Positions 27,665-42,016 are shown, counted from the stretch's first letter. The stretch: DNA of 64,000 bases from Chrysomallon squamiferum (GCA_012295275.1 CM022671.1:11899678-11963677), one strand, 5' to 3'. The notes: a model not told the origin generated them from the sequence alone. Numbers and translations: made by a program.

Positions 27665-29702
27665 TTAAGTCTATAAAACTTAACTTAACTTTTTTAACAG
27701 ATGCTGAAATGAAATATGCTGGTTGTATTTTGTTGCAATTGTTTTATAAAAATGCTGATTAAATTGTTTTAAACTGTGCATTTAATTATTTTAGGACTTT
27801 TTTCTGTTATTCTGGTTATTTTTTAAATTTAAGAAAAAATAAGTTGAATTTATTTTTTTACTTTTATTTTCAGATGCATGATATCTTAGATTATTATGCC
27901 ACTGTAAATGATACTAGTTAAATGACAGAAATTGTCCATTAAAATGTAAGAATAAACCAAAAATATTAAAGTATTTCCAAAACTGTACTAGAGACTCAGT
28001 CTGATATGACTTCTGTCATCAGCTCTTAAAGATATATATATATATATAAGATTCTGTTTGATATTTGATTAGTTTATTCATATTTTAACCAAAAGAAAAG
28101 AAAAGAAAGTATTTTCAAAGAATATATTATTTTGGTTTTATTTTCAGCTGAATTTTATTACTTTCTGATATTTAAGAATTAATGGTAGTGTTAAATAGAA
28201 ATATATCATAAATGTTTAATATGGAACATATCATCTTTAGTACTTGAACAGAAGAACAGTTAGATATATTTTAATAAAAACCAATGAGATTATCAAAATT
28301 ATATGGCTTTCATCCAAAAAGGTGGAATTACATTTTTAAAATACTTTAAATTTTAAATGCCTTTTGTTGACATTTGCTGTTTACTTTAGAAGTTTGTATT
28401 ATTTTAAGAATTTTATATTTTTTGAAAATGCTTTTTACATTTGTATTTTTATTTTTAGTGGTTTTTTTTAGATTTTTCATAAGAAGAATTTAGTGAACAT
28501 TATCTTCTTATTTAGTTTTAATTTAATGTGCAGTAATAATTATAAAGATGGGTTTTATTGACCTTGTTTGTTTAAAAGGTTAGGGTACAGAAATAAATAT
28601 ATACATAAGATTTCTTCATTAAGTGAATCCTGTGAAAACCTATGCTTATTTTCATAAATTTCAGCTACATATTTGAAGTTAACTAATCAGATAATCTCAT
28701 GGCTCAGTTTGTGAAGAAATTTTGTTTTAGAGGACATGAATTAACTATTTATTGTCTGGTGTAAAGAGAAAAATATTATTTTGAACAACTTCTGATAACA
28801 GACATTTTGTGAAAATTATTTCATTTTTTTTTTATATATATATATCCTTTATCTCAATTTAAAACATCTTTGGAAAAGATATAGAAATTAAAATTCTTTG
28901 CATTGTTTACTTAATCAAATTGATGTATCATTCAAGCAATTTGTGTTTATCATTGGAGAAGACAGACTGATTTCATATTTAAATGCTGTGATAAAACTAT
29001 ATGGCATCATTAGAATGTTTTTATTATTTATTTATTTATTTATTTTCATACTTTTATATATATATATTATTTATTTTTATTTTATTTTTTTAATTTAATC
29101 CTTGTGTTGGAACTGACTAAAGAGATACTTCTAACTATGGGAAATATGATAAATTTGTTTAAAAAGTAAAGCAGGAAGTGTGTGTCTTCATTTAAACAAA
29201 ACTGTGTCATTAACAGTGAAGTAAAATATATTGTACATTTTTTTCTTTTAACGCACACACAAACACTTTTATGCATCATACACACACATTAGTATTTATT
29301 TATTTATTTCTGTTGTTTTATTTTATCTTTATTCTGTCCACCTAAATAATCATTTTAAACACAGGATTAATACTTTAGTGTTGTTTCTTTACTGTAAAAA
29401 CAATAAATAAAACAATTAAAAATATCCAAATATCCAATAACTACAGTTTAAAAATTAATCAGTAATTATGAAAATAATTATATGCAAACAGAAAACACAA
29501 ATGATTATGTTTGGTGTATACATGTATAAGAAAACCGTTTACCTTTTATTCTCAGATCTTTGCTAAAACTGTATACTGCAAAAATAGTATTAGGTAATGC
29601 CTTTTTAAATTGTGTGATGACTCAGAAAACTTGTTATAATTTATAACATAATATTGAACAAAACAGTGCATTGATCTCTCTCTCTCTCTCTCTCTCTCTC
29701 TT

Positions 29703-29774
<72 letters not shown>

Positions 29775-31778
29775 AAATCAAAATGTCCGTTGTTGTTTTT
29801 TTTACCCCAGGTGACATGTCCAGTGTTTGTGGCAGGTCTGTGTTGTTAACAACCACAAGTTCTTAACACTAAAAATCCTGTCATTGAGATAAACTATTAG
29901 TTTTGGTTTATTTGTTTCAGATGCTGCTGTGCACCAATGCTCCACTTTTTGAAGTTGAAGAGTTGTGCATGAGTCCTTCTGGAAGTCATATTGCTGTCTG
30001 GGGTCAGCTTGGTATCACAGTTTTGGCACTGCCTCGTAGATGGGGCAAATTTGCTGAATTTGAAGGAGGAAAAGATATCGTATCATGCAGGTTTGTCATT
30101 TGAATTCATTGTTTGTTACTTATAAAAACTAAAACCTAATATTTAAATTTTTTGTTCACATAATGGATGGATCCTTCAGTTTTTGTTCGTGCTTATATTT
30201 ATTTCATTTTATAATTTATTATTATAATTATTATTAATATTAATTATTTATTTATTTTTAATCATGTTATCAAATTAAGATGAAAAGTAAGTTACATGTA
30301 AATAAATAAAACAGAATTATGATATTTTGTCCTAATTAAATGCATTAATTTCGGTGAAGTCTATTGGGGTCTGTCCAACAATCTTGAAACTGTTTTTTAA
30401 ATTTCAGATCTATATTTTTTACAGGACAATTCCAATAGCCCAGCGTTACTTTGCAAACAGACAAGGGATAAAATTACATCGGGTTGTGTGGCATCCAGGT
30501 AGCAAAGCTGCAGAGCATCTTGCAGTCCTCACATCAGATAACATATTCAGGTACATGCTAACTTTAAATGAGTTAACACTGATTAAAAATATGTTACAGT
30601 GTTCACAACTCCTGTATTGTTGCTACTGTATTCAGTGTATAAATCATTTTATGTCTTTTCTATCTAGAGAATCACAATTACCCAAACAGAATTAAAAAAA
30701 AAATGATAGTCTTCATTTGTCTTTGTGAAATTATTCTGATGTGACAGTTTATTACCAGCAAAGGCTGGGATTTAGTAATAAGTAAATAAATCATTTGAAA
30801 ACATTAAAAACAAAACAAAAGAGAACTGTTTCTGTTTAATTTCAAGATGGATAACTTAGTATTTCTATTGATATTCTTCTAAATATTAACATTCTCTCTT
30901 TTTTTCAATCAGTATTTACAGTATCACTGAATGTGACAAACCAGAACAGGTGATTCACCTTGATGACGGTGAATTTGATTTCAATGTTTCTCCATCAAAA
31001 ATGACTTTCAGTTCTGCACTGGGAGAGACAGCAGTGTCTTTTGATTTTGGACCTCCCATTGAACTAAAGTCAAAACCTCATCTTGGTGTTGTCAGTGGGG
31101 AAGAAGACATTCAAATCTGGCCTGCTTACATTGTCAAGGGAAATGGTGATATTCTGGTGACATATACAGTTTTAAACCAAGAAAGGTATTTCTAATATAT
31201 TTATACCGTATCTGTCTACTATTAGTTTATTTTATTTTTATTCATATTTATTTATGTGGCATTTTATTCCATTTTCTATCAGTCCACATCATTTCCAGCA
31301 GTTTTTCATTTATTCATTTACTGATTTAGTGACACTTTTATATTTTTTTGGTTTTAAATCTTTAACCTTACCCAACATTGGCTATATTAGAGACTGAGAC
31401 CAGTGTGAATAAACCAGAACCATAAAAGGATATAGGCAGATACAAAGAGCTCAATACTTTTATATATATTTTATATGTTTTTCAGACAAATTAAGCTACC
31501 CATTCAGGGCCCACTAGTGATGCACCCTCCAGCTGATGATAACTATGGTGTTGATGCCTGTGCAGTGTTGTGTCTGAATTTTACTCCCCCTGTGTTGGTG
31601 GTGACGACACGAGAAGGAAGACTACATCACTGTGTTCTTCTTAGTGACAATGACAACACAGACCTTCCCTTTCAGGTAGCTGCAGTATACTGAAACTTTA
31701 GACACTCATACTTCTGCAACCAACACAAGAGTAGTAATTATTTTTAGTTGTGATAAATTGTTTACATATGTGAGTTAT

Positions 31779-31835
<57 letters not shown>

Positions 31836-33861
31836 TGGAACACACTGGACTTCTTTTCCTACCCAGCAGGAAGAGAAAGTGAAAACAGTATTAACTTAAT
31901 TTAAAAATGAAAATATGTAATTGTTAAATGTAAACTATTGAGTTTCAGTTTCCGACAAAGATTCTGAGAGTAGTGTGTTAAAATATAAATCTCTAAGAAT
32001 ATTATGACTTTGGCAGTTTTTAATAATGTATATTGTAAACTGTTTCAGTCTGAAAGTTCCTGGCAGAAACTTGGTGAGAGTAATGTGTTTCAGAGAATTG
32101 AAGAACCTGCTCTCTATGTGCTGGAATCAGTAGAACTGGAGTTGTCATTGACAACCACACGAGTTGACAATGATGAAGTCATTGGAAATGATTTTACCTG
32201 CCCTGTAAGACTAGTTAAAGGTATGATATTTTGTATATTTGTCTATTACTGGAGATAGGTTTGTCTATGTTGTCAAATTAAAAAATTATTATATTTATGT
32301 CCTTTGTTTCACTGGAGAAAGGTGAGAATTTATAAAGCAAATAATGAGTGTAAAAATAACTTGCTGCATTTATTTTATTTCCTGTTAAGACACCAACCCC
32401 TGATAAAGTCATGTAAACGATGTTATTTTTTTTAAAATTTAAAAATGATATATTTTCAGATCCTTTTGTAGTTTCTGGGTGTTTTATTTTTCTAAATTTA
32501 AAAAATTAACTTTATTATAAATTAAGCTGAAATTTTGTTTTGTGCAATTACTTACTGCAGCTATGTACTTAAGTAGTAACACATTTTTCCTTTCTTATTT
32601 CTTCAATTTTTCATTATGTCTATAAAATAATCTGTTTACTGTAAATAATTTTGAAAGCACAACACATCAGTCGTCTAGTAAACAATTAGACCTGTGTATG
32701 TGCTATTTACAAGACATTGTCATAAGTTATAACACATTCATTAAATTCCAGTGAAAAGTTAGACTGATTTTAAATAAATAACATTTTTGTTTAATATTAA
32801 TAATACTAAATTCATTCAGTTGATATAATTCAAAATATATAAAAGATGTATGTTAATCATTTTCAAGAACTTGATTTCATACTCATGTAAATGTTCAGTT
32901 AAATTATTTATTGCCAGAACCTTTTTAAATATCAGAATCTTTACAGTTAGTAATTAAACAAACTTCCAAAACCACAAGATGATAATGTTATATATCATTC
33001 ATGTCAAGAATGATTCTTGCAAATCAGTTGTTTTTAATCTGATGATGACACTGACTCTCATATCAGTGTAGTGATACAGTGATATGATACATTAAGTCTG
33101 AATTGCAGTATTTATGGTTTTTTACCCCTTGCATCATTACATCACAATAATAATTATTGCTGACTTATAGATTATTGGTTAACAACACTTCTTTTATATG
33201 TTAAATATCAACTTTATTGCTAAGAGGTTATGTTTTTTGGTTTTTTTAGTATGGTGTTGAGATTTTTTTGTTGTTTTTTTAATTTTTTTTAGTGATTAAA
33301 TCTTGTAGATGAAACCTGATCAGCAAGGATTATGTAATTATCTATAAAATTATAATAGCTTTAGGCAGGAACTCAATTTAATGGCTTACTATAACCTTAA
33401 AGGCATCTCATATCAGTAGCAAGTGATGTTTACATGTATACATGTTCCAGAGACAGTTAAGTACACAGGTTTGATTGACCACTAAGAGTAATTAATCCTG
33501 AGACAAACAGCACCTGAGGCAACTAGTGTAACATTGAGATATAATTTTTTAAATATTTTAACCAACAATGGGCTTATCCTTTTAATATAATGAATAAAGT
33601 ATGGAACAGTTAAAGAAAAATAACTAATTAAATAATAAAAAATAGTGTTTACTGTATACTGAGTTTTAAAATTTTGTGTATATTAATTGATATTAATTGA
33701 ATCCTTCTTTTGTACGGTAACTTTTTATCTTTATATATGACACAATAAAATAGTTTTAACAAAAACTAAATTTATCCTCTGAATAACATGATCAAACTGA
33801 GTTATAATTTTAAAAAAATTATGTTTTCATTATTAAGATTTTCTTTTCTTCAAAATTTCAT

Positions 33862-33904
<43 letters not shown>

Positions 33905-36900
33905 TAAAGTTATTTATTTATTATTGAAACGTAAAAAAAATGTGTTTATATATATATTTTTAAATACATTTTTATAAAGTTTTAAATTCAATAAACTAGG
34001 CATTATTTTTGTTTTGTAAAATTATTTTAACGTTATTTAACAGTGACCTCAATCCATGTTTGTGTTCTCCTTTTATTAGGTAACTTTGTTTTCTTATATG
34101 TTATCAGTGCAATTCTAAGAGAAAGAAAAATAATTTATTCAATTTCTCTTGTATGGGAAGGAAGACTTAATCATTGGTGACAGTTAGCAACATTCCTTTG
34201 ACAGTGGTTTCCGTTAAGCAAAATCCTTTTGAAAACAATTTTTTATTGTTCAGAGAGAGTAGAGAGATTTGTCAGTAAATGCTGGTTCCACACAAGCAGA
34301 AGTTAATTAACGTCATACATGATAATATGATGACATATAAATAGATTGTAGATGTCACTGGTGACAAAACATCTCAAACATAATACCATGCAGAACAGTT
34401 TCTTCAGCTGACCTTTTCGTGTGAACTCTCTCAGTCTTGGTCAACTGTTGTGCAATAAATTACCATTGTATGTGTGGTAACGTTGCTTGGATTAGACAAA
34501 CCAGTCATTGGGGATATTTGAAAGCCATAAAGAAGGGGCGTGTTGGTGTATTGTCATTGTAAATCTGTCAGATGAACTCTGAGATAAGGCAGCATATTGG
34601 CAGAACTTCATATATCATTTTTTTTTTTCCATGCCACCTAATTGTTTCCAACTCAAACACAAGCATAGAGACAGAAAAAAATAAAATAAAATAAATAAGC
34701 AAATGAATATTTAAAGTTTCCAACTTTTGAATTATATATCTGATTGCTTGATGTAAAATATTCCATCTAAGTGAAACCACTTGTATCCTGTTTAAATCAT
34801 TTACTTTTGCTTGATAATCTACTAAAAAAAAGTTTTGATTTGCAGGGGAAACAACTGTTCATTAATATATCAACTAATTCTTTTGATAATAAGTCACTTT
34901 ACTCTATCAATGCATGTAATACAGGTTTTATGATTTAATATCAGATAAATTTAAAACTAAAAATGTTATTAAACTTTTTAATATTCTTTGTTGCTTTCTA
35001 ATATTCTACATAATCTTTTTACATTGTGTCAAAAAATATTCTTGATACACTGAATTTTAGAGAGTAAACTTTTATAAAAATTATATAAAAAGATATTAAT
35101 ATTGTCACATGCATTTAACTAATAAAATATTTTTCCCTTTAAACTTTTGTTAATATGTTGTATATAAATTATTATGAAATGTTTGTTGAAATCTATTTGA
35201 AGTATAATTTTACTATACTCTCCCAAAAAAGAAATGCAAAATGGTTGATTTCTTAGATAACTATTGTAAACTGACACATATCAATGGTGCAAACTATGAA
35301 TATAATGACATTTGGTGATTCAAACGCATAGCTTTTGTTACAGTCGGCAAAAAGCAGGTAACACAAAATAAAGGCTATGATCGTGTTTATTAGCCAAAAC
35401 ATCCCCACTTGCAAACCACTTTACCAGTGCAGCACATGAAACTTGAATACCAGAGTTATAAAAATGCAAGTTTTTCAAATACTTCTGTTCATTATTTTTG
35501 TTCTGACCCACCATCAAACAAATGCCACGACTGAGTAAACTGCATCGAAACAATGCCAATAAGCCATTTACAAGCTGGCAAATCCTTCTCAGCCATAGCC
35601 TGGATGTTCCATGTATCTTCAAGCACCATCTTGAGATTGTGGTATCAGTTACAGCAACACCAAACAAGACATGATCAGGTAGACCATGTGTAACCACCAG
35701 GGCCCAGGACCACTACATACGGGTACTTCATCTACAGGAAAGAACCACCACAGCAACCTCTACTGCTTCAGCAATACCAGGTCAGTATAGAATATCGGCT
35801 CAGACAGTGCACAGTCATTTACGCGAGGCAGGTATTCGAGCCAGACGGCCTGTAAGAATAGTGGTTTTCACTTAACAACATCGTCAACTACGACGTCAGT
35901 GGTGTCAACTGCACAGAGTATGGCCTCAGTTACGATGGAAAACTGTCTGGTTTAGTGACGAGGCTCGATTTCTGCTTCGTCGAGCTGATGGAAGATGTCA
36001 AGTTTACAGATGTCGTTGTGAACATTTTGCTGCAAATTGCATACAGGAAGCAGACAGATTTGTTGGTGGTAATGTGATGGTGTGGGCAGCAATCTCATAC
36101 ACTGGCAGGACCAACCTGGTTCACATCCAAGGCAACTTAACAGCACAGAGATACCGAGATGAAATTTTGCAGCCACATGTTGCTCCAATTATGAATAATG
36201 GTAATGCTGTATTCCAGCACGACAGAGCAAGAACAGATACAGCCAAAATCACAACAGCGTACCTACACAACAATAACATTCAGGTCCTGCCCTGGCCCTC
36301 TAAACCTCCGGATTTGAACCCTATAGAGCATTTATGGGATGAGTTGGATAGACAGCTGAGGCAGCATCAACCACAGCCACAGAATCGTGCTCAGTTGGCA
36401 TTATTACTACAGTCAGACTGGGCCACCATTCCACAAGGTGTAATTCGTAATGTCATTACTGCCACGGGAAGGAGATGTCAGGCAGGTCTGGACTCCCATG
36501 GTGGGTCACATGGTATTGATATTATACTGTTACAACCTTGAACTTTAACCTTTTCTATATTAATGAATTGCAAAAGTGTGTGTAAAATGTGAACATTCTG
36601 CTGCTTTCTGTTGATCCATTAGATAGATATTCCCAATGTCAATAAAATCTACTTTTGCATTTCGTTTTTGTTAGAGTATATATTACTACTATTAAATCTA
36701 CTAGAGCTGTTAGAGCTGCCACTAGTTACACTACAACACAACAATGCTGTTACACTAGTTTTTATACAATACAACAATACTGTTACATTAGTCTTTATAC
36801 AATACTACAACACTGTGACACTAGTTTTTACAAAACTACTACAATCACATTATTACTGTTATTACCATCTGCAGTGTTCTTCATAGCAGGAAGTACAGTA

Positions 36901-39900
36901 ATACTCATTTTTTATTTATTTATTATTATTTGTTTTTGTTACTTCCTCTGCTTCTACTACTACTACTAATAATAATAACAATTATTATTATTATTATCAT
37001 CATCATCATCATCATCATCATTTAATTGCTTTGTTTAGAACAGGCAGAGTCTTTTGTCAAATGTTTTTTAAATTTTTATTTTTTTAAGGAAGACATAATT
37101 AATGTGTAATAAAAAGAACAATTACTTATGACATGTTTTTGTTTATTGCACAGACTGAACCATCATAAATTCTACCAAGTACATGTGTATTTCAAAAAGT
37201 ATCATGCAATTAGTTTATTTTATTTCAGCTACTTAACTAACTGAAATTTAAATAATTGATTTCATTTCACAGTTTCCCAATCCAGCCAATGCCCAATCTA
37301 GCCAATGCCCAATCTCCAGCCATGTATGATATTCTGCTGATTAAAAACATTTTTGTAAAAATTATCTCTTGTTTCTGCATGGTTTCCTACCCACAAAATA
37401 TTTAGAAAATATTTAGAAAAGTCAATGCTGATGTGTGCTAAAATATTACTGTCTTCCTTCATTATTAATAAGAATAGTTTTCAAAAAGAAATAAATAATC
37501 TTATATATTTTTTTGTTTTTTGTTTTTTGTCAATCTTACCAAATATGCACTCATTCATAGCTGTAACAGATATTATCACATTTCCTGATTTAACACCGCT
37601 TTATCCTACAAACTAATTTTGTTTTTAATCTTATGTCGTCTTCCATGTATATATTGATGGAGAGTTATTTGTTATAAAAATCATTGAAATTATTTTTGAA
37701 CAAAGATGAAATAAATGTATCCTTACATATTTTTAAAAATGGTTGTTATTTTTGAGCAGATCGTGTGAACTCAGAGCGCTACCACTGTTGTCATGGTGCA
37801 GGTGTTCACAGTGTTGTGTTGCCATGGATACAGAGCCTCTACACTTACCTTTCTGATTGTAAGTCTTCTGTTGTTGATTTAATAAGTCAAAGTGTATGTG
37901 TGATAAACTGTTTTCAAATGTTAATAACATTTAGTATCATTTGTATCTAATTTAATTTAATCTAATTTTACACATTTTATAATAATAGAATACATTTATT
38001 TTTTTTCATTATAGAAACAAAATTATATTTAAATAAGCAAATAGAAATTCATAAATAGAAATGTATACATATATGTGATTTCATATTTCGTTTTATTTTT
38101 GTGTTTTGTTTTGACAGTATTTTTATTCTGCGCTTTTTGATGTTTCAGTTGAAAGTGAACGTATTAGTCTTGCAGAAAATGAAGAATGTGTTGTTGAGCA
38201 TCTTATCTGCACAAAGCCTTTATCTGCAAGGTTAGGTTTTCTGTAAACCTTCAGTTCAAAAACAAAACAAAAATATTTTGTTTTACAAGTTTTAATATTG
38301 TTAGTATATTTTTTATTTCAGGCAGTCATCATATTTGTATTCTCAGAACCACATTACGGCAACATCATTTCCGCCATTTATACATGAATAAGATACAGAA
38401 ATGCTTGTTTATTTATATAAATAAATTCTCAGAGAATTTCCATATATCTGCAAAACATAACATTTATATATATCTCATTCTGAAAGTTGCACTTATACAT
38501 TTTGGTTAAGTGCAATAAGGAAAACAGTTTTCTCTTTGCAATAGTATGATAACTTAAAAATGTACATTAAACTATATGTTTTTTTAAAGATAAAGATATT
38601 ACTGTAAGAAGAATGTTTTTAATAAAGTCGAACTAATTTAATATAAAAGTCTACTAAATATATAACAGATAAAGTATATTAAAAAAGAAAAATAAACAAT
38701 GTTTTTAGAAGAGGTCAGATTTTGGCTATGTAAAACTCCAATATCTGATTCACATAAATAATTACTTAATTTCATTTTATTTTAATCTTAATTTTTATTA
38801 TTTGTTATTGATACCCTTTACCATTTCAGTCCTCCTGCTCCAATCCTTGGTGTGGACATTGTAAATGACCTTAACCTAAAACCAACACTGCTTGCACTGA
38901 CCAGTGACCTGGAGTTTGTAGCTCTTCCTCTAAGGTCAGTTTGTATGTTTTATTATCATCTTTGTTGTTGTTGTTGTTATCTCCATCTATTTACCATATT
39001 ATTATCATCTTTGTTATAATTATTACCAATATCATCATTCTGGGATTTTTAGAAATTATGATTTTTTTATAAATGCTAAATAACAAACCATTTTTATTGT
39101 GATTTAGTCACTATGGTATGTGATCTAATAAAGATTTCTGTTTTGCATTTCAGAATGAAACATCGCAGTCCCAGCCCTGTGCTGTTTTCAGACTCGCCAA
39201 GTAACACTGTGGAATCACCATTGAAATCTCTCAACAGGGAACCATTTGATAAACATATTGCTAAAATTCTACGTCGCAGCTCCTCAAATCCTTTACTTAA
39301 GTAAGTGAAATCAGTAAAACACATAGTATCGTTCACGTGTTAGCAATGTTTTTAATCTGATATCACTGAGAATTTTCAAGGTAAATGCATTTTTATAAAG
39401 ACAGTTCAGACAACACAGATTCACAGCATTTGCTTTATGTGGCATAGGTTTCTAATCTATCCTCTTTTGAACAGTCAGTTGTTGCAAATTTGTATTGTTC
39501 CTCTTTGATTTCTGTTCTTAGCATTATGTTACAAATGAGACAAATACCTGAGAAATAAACTGATATTTAAAATTAGTTTCAGTAATGGCAGATATAAATT
39601 TCTGGTTTTTGCTTTACTCTTCCACTGTAATATTTTCATATTTAAAGATGGTTTTGTTATAGGTCAGATAAAAATTCTGGTTTACTCTTTCACTGTATTA
39701 TTTTTTTATATATATACTTAAATTATATTTGTTTTGTTTAAAGATCAGGTATGAAGTCAGAATTGTCACAGCAGGAATGTTTTCAGCTGCTGAGTCGAGC
39801 AACGCAGGTGTTTAGAGAGGAGTACATCCAGAAACAGAACCTTGCTCATCATGAAATAGAAACTAGGTAATTACTGTTGCTGTAGCACATACTTTTTAAA

Positions 39901-41828
39901 AAGGTATATGCTAATCATTTTTCTAATGTGTGAGCTAAAACTAACTTTGCAAGGTAGTTTCCGGTACTAATTGACTATACCAAACATATTTTAACTTTGC
40001 CAAATATTCGTCATAATGTGATAATCTTCATTTCTCATTTTCTTTTTTATTGGATAAAAAAAAAAAGTTAAATGTACTCAAAAGATTCATGGGATTTTTT
40101 TTGTTTGTTTTTTTAATTGCCTATTATTCTGTGTTACCAGAGTCCGTATTTTGCAAGATCAAAAGAAGCTACAAACTGGTGAAATTCAGAGTCTAAAAGA
40201 ATCCAGAAATATTTTGCGTGATAAAGCACAAACTGTTGCTGAAAAGATTGAAACTGCTAGGGAAGAACAAGAAAAAATTTTGAAAAGGTAAAACACCAAC
40301 AACAAACTTCCACAGGTAGATTTTTATGTGTTTTACTCCTTAAATGAGAGGACTAAATGTAACATAACAGTTTGCTTAATATTTAGATAATAAATACTGA
40401 TACAGTTTATTGTTTATAAATGCTGAGGTCTTTTTATAAATTTTTAAAATTTTTGAATTTATTTTTAGTTTAATAACAATTATTAGAACAATATAAATAA
40501 CAAAGAGCTATTCACATTATAAATTTTTCAGTTATGATCTTTATATTTTAAAATATTTGCCAAACTGATCAGAGTTAAACAATGCCACTATGGAAATAAT
40601 TGGAGAACTCACCCTAGTTGGTTATAGACATCATAACATAAACAACAATATGGCTACTGATCAGTTTAATGTGACCTATTTTAAAATTTTACACAAACTA
40701 ATGTATTATTTCATTTAAAAAAAATCTTTATGGTTTTCTTTTTCATTTAAATCGTAGAAAAATTCTAATGTTATTTTTAGACTGGAAATGGTAACTCGCA
40801 AGATTCAGGCACGTATTCCCATGTTGTCAGATGCTGAAAAGGCCATGCAGCGAGAACTGAAAATAATCAAGACAAATCTTGAAACATATCAAAGAAGTCT
40901 GGAACAGGTATTTTAAAAAAACTTTCTAATAGGTAGCAGGAAATTTAAAAATTTGTTTAATTACTTTCAAATATTAAAAAGTCTTTATTGTTAACAGGTT
41001 AATATCAAGCAGCAGTACCAGCAAAGACAGATATCAGAGAAATCTTCAGAGTTAGGCAAGAATTTTGGAGTGGATCAGAAACAGATTGTACAGCTAAAAG
41101 AAATCATAAAACAAGAGTAAGTTTTAAATGCTTCAATGCAGATATGATGATGTCAACATTCAGTCATGTCAAATGAATTGCACTGGTCTGCTTTATACAT
41201 TAGCTCTTCCAGTTAAGAAAATAATAATGTAAAAGAAATTTATTTTATAAAGTAAAATATTAATCACTGAAAAAAACCACCCAAAAAGAGAGATATGAAA
41301 GTCATCAGGTTAAGTTAAAGACTGTGTAATATTTTATGAAGATTAATAAAAGTTTTGTTAATTTACAACTGACAAACTTGATGAAAAGATTAGACAAGAA
41401 AAGGAGATGATGTATGCAGTGACAAAGGTGTGATGCCTATTGTTCACTCAGTTTTAGCCCATGTCTGAATATTTGCATGGTCACCCAGTCTTCATGTATT
41501 AACACTAGTGTTATGTATTTACATCATATTAAAAATGTTTATTTTGTATTAAAACACTTTCTTGTAAATACTCACAACAACATATCCCTCAAAAAATAAA
41601 TAAATAAATAAAATAAAATAAATTATTTGTTATTTTGCAAGCAGTAGTTTCAGAGAATTTTTATTTTTCTCCATTAAGGTTTGTCAAAAACAAGCTACAC
41701 TTAGCCATTATTTAATAATAAATTATCTTGATAACATTTTAAATTTTTTGGTGTTTTTTTTCAGAGGAGACGAAATAGCTGATCTGATGAAAAAAATAAA
41801 TCAGTTGAAGATGGAGGCATCATTGTGA
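26690..41828 (+). CDS. NUP88: Nucleoporin Nup88, complete, 15 exons
   Basis: Cytoplasmic-face nuclear-pore subunit that works with Nup214 and Nup62 in CRM1-dependent export. Exons: 26690-26920, 29921-30090, 30425-30550, 30913-31185, 31486-31675, 32049-32220, 37760-37858, 38149-38230, 38830-38934, 39154-39300, 39744-39866, 40141-40287, 40781-40907, 40998-41116, 41765-41828. All phases join and give 724 residues, close to vertebrate Nup88 (about 740). Family landmarks: APLFEVEELCMSPSG, PRRWGKFAEFEGG, LTSDNIFR, LGETAVSFDFGP, MHPPADDNYGVDACAVLCL, YVLESVELEL, GAGVHSVVLPW, VVEHLICTKPL and LLSRATQVFREEYI. Residues 1 to about 500 are the beta-propeller; from about 530 on the protein is coiled coil. 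Seven introns in a row (after exons 8-12 and 2-4 groups) split codons at phase 2. Poly-A signal at 42017. Confidence 0.96.
27595..27665. repeat. TTA trinucleotide array
   Basis: About 23 uninterrupted TTA (ATT) units in NUP88 intron 1. It produces a spurious poly-Tyr frame on the plus strand. Confidence 0.97.
29675..29774. repeat. Compound CT/TG/TA microsatellite
   Basis: Two CT runs separated by TTGGT, then TG, then TA units, 150 bp upstream of NUP88 exon 2. Confidence 0.95.
31783..31834. repeat. TG/AG compound microsatellite
   Basis: About 19 TG units followed by 7 AG units in NUP88 intron 5. Confidence 0.95.
32221..35215 (+). other. NUP88 intron 6, left part
   Basis: AT-rich intron DNA with a TA microsatellite at 33865-33895. 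No exon or other gene was supported. Confidence 0.65.
35218..35244 (+). repeat. Left terminal inverted repeat of the Tc1-like element
   Basis: Matches the reverse complement of 36650-36676 at all but about three of the first 25 positions. The TA target site lies immediately outside. Confidence 0.85.
35522..36541 (+). pseudogene. Tc1-like transposase, frameshifted and interrupted
   Basis: Remnant of a cut-and-paste transposase. The N-terminal part (from the ATG at 35522) reads as a helix-turn-helix DNA-binding domain (SFSAIAWMF, SSSTILRLW), but only by changing frame near 35550 and again near 35675. An in-frame TAA near 35875 interrupts it before the catalytic core. The core then reads through to TGA at 36541: WFSDEARF carries the first Asp, VFQHD the second, and PDLNPIEHLWDEL the Glu. 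Exactly 34 residues separate the last Asp and Glu, so it is DD34E. The longest uninterrupted open frame without an ATG starts near 35880. Not functional as it stands. Confidence 0.88.
36650..36676 (-). repeat. Right terminal inverted repeat of the Tc1-like element
   Basis: Inverted partner of 35218-35244, followed by the TA target duplication at 36677-36678. Confidence 0.85.
36954..37022. repeat. Compound TAC/TAA/ATC trinucleotide repeats
   Basis: Successive short runs of TAC, AAT, TTA and ATC units in NUP88 intron 6, shortly after the transposon. ACA/GTT-rich imperfect repeats (36715-36850) precede it. Confidence 0.85.
39585..39745 (+). repeat. Local duplication of the acceptor region of NUP88 exon 11
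   Basis: 39585-39650 and 39664-39745 share the order CAGATA(T)AAA, TTCTGGTTT, TTTACTCTT, CACTGTA and TTTAAAGAT. The second copy supplies the true 3' splice site (TTTAAAG before 39744). The first copy contains a similar TTTAAAG, a potential decoy acceptor. Confidence 0.6.
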
Positions 41829-42016
41829 AACACTGTTCATGTTTATTTATTTTGAATGTTTTCACTGCTGAACTATTTTTATTTCTTTATTTGTCAACTG
41901 CTCATTTAATTTCTTCATATACAAAAACAATTACAAGTTTGGTATAACTGGCAAGAAATATGTTTCAAACAAATAATTATGGAAGTCATTTAGACTGGCA
42001 TCTCTTATATAAAATG

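Larger units (their letters stand above)
26921..29920 (+). other. NUP88 intron 1
   Basis: AT-rich intron with a long TTA array (27595-27665) and a compound CT/TG/TA microsatellite (29675-29774) just upstream of exon 2. No gene was seen in it. Confidence 0.7.
35218..36676 (+). mobile_element. Tc1/mariner-type DNA transposon, 1459 bp, degenerate
   Basis: Terminal inverted repeats of about 25 bp bound the element: the left end begins CTCTCCCAAAAAAG and the right end, read inward, begins CTCTAACAAAAACG. Both continue GAAATGCAAAA. A TA dinucleotide directly flanks each end (35216-35217 and 36677-36678), the target-site duplication of the Tc1/mariner superfamily. The interior holds a broken transposase in the same orientation as the host gene. 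It sits in NUP88 intron 6 and should be spliced out. Intact termini suggest it could be mobilised in trans, but that is inference. Confidence 0.9.

Noticed and set aside
27511-27762. Open frame with a long Tyr run
   Set aside because: It is the translation of the TTA microsatellite in NUP88 intron 1.
35338-36188. Minus-strand open frames within the transposon
   Set aside because: Antisense shadows of the Tc1-like transposase, which reads on the plus strand.
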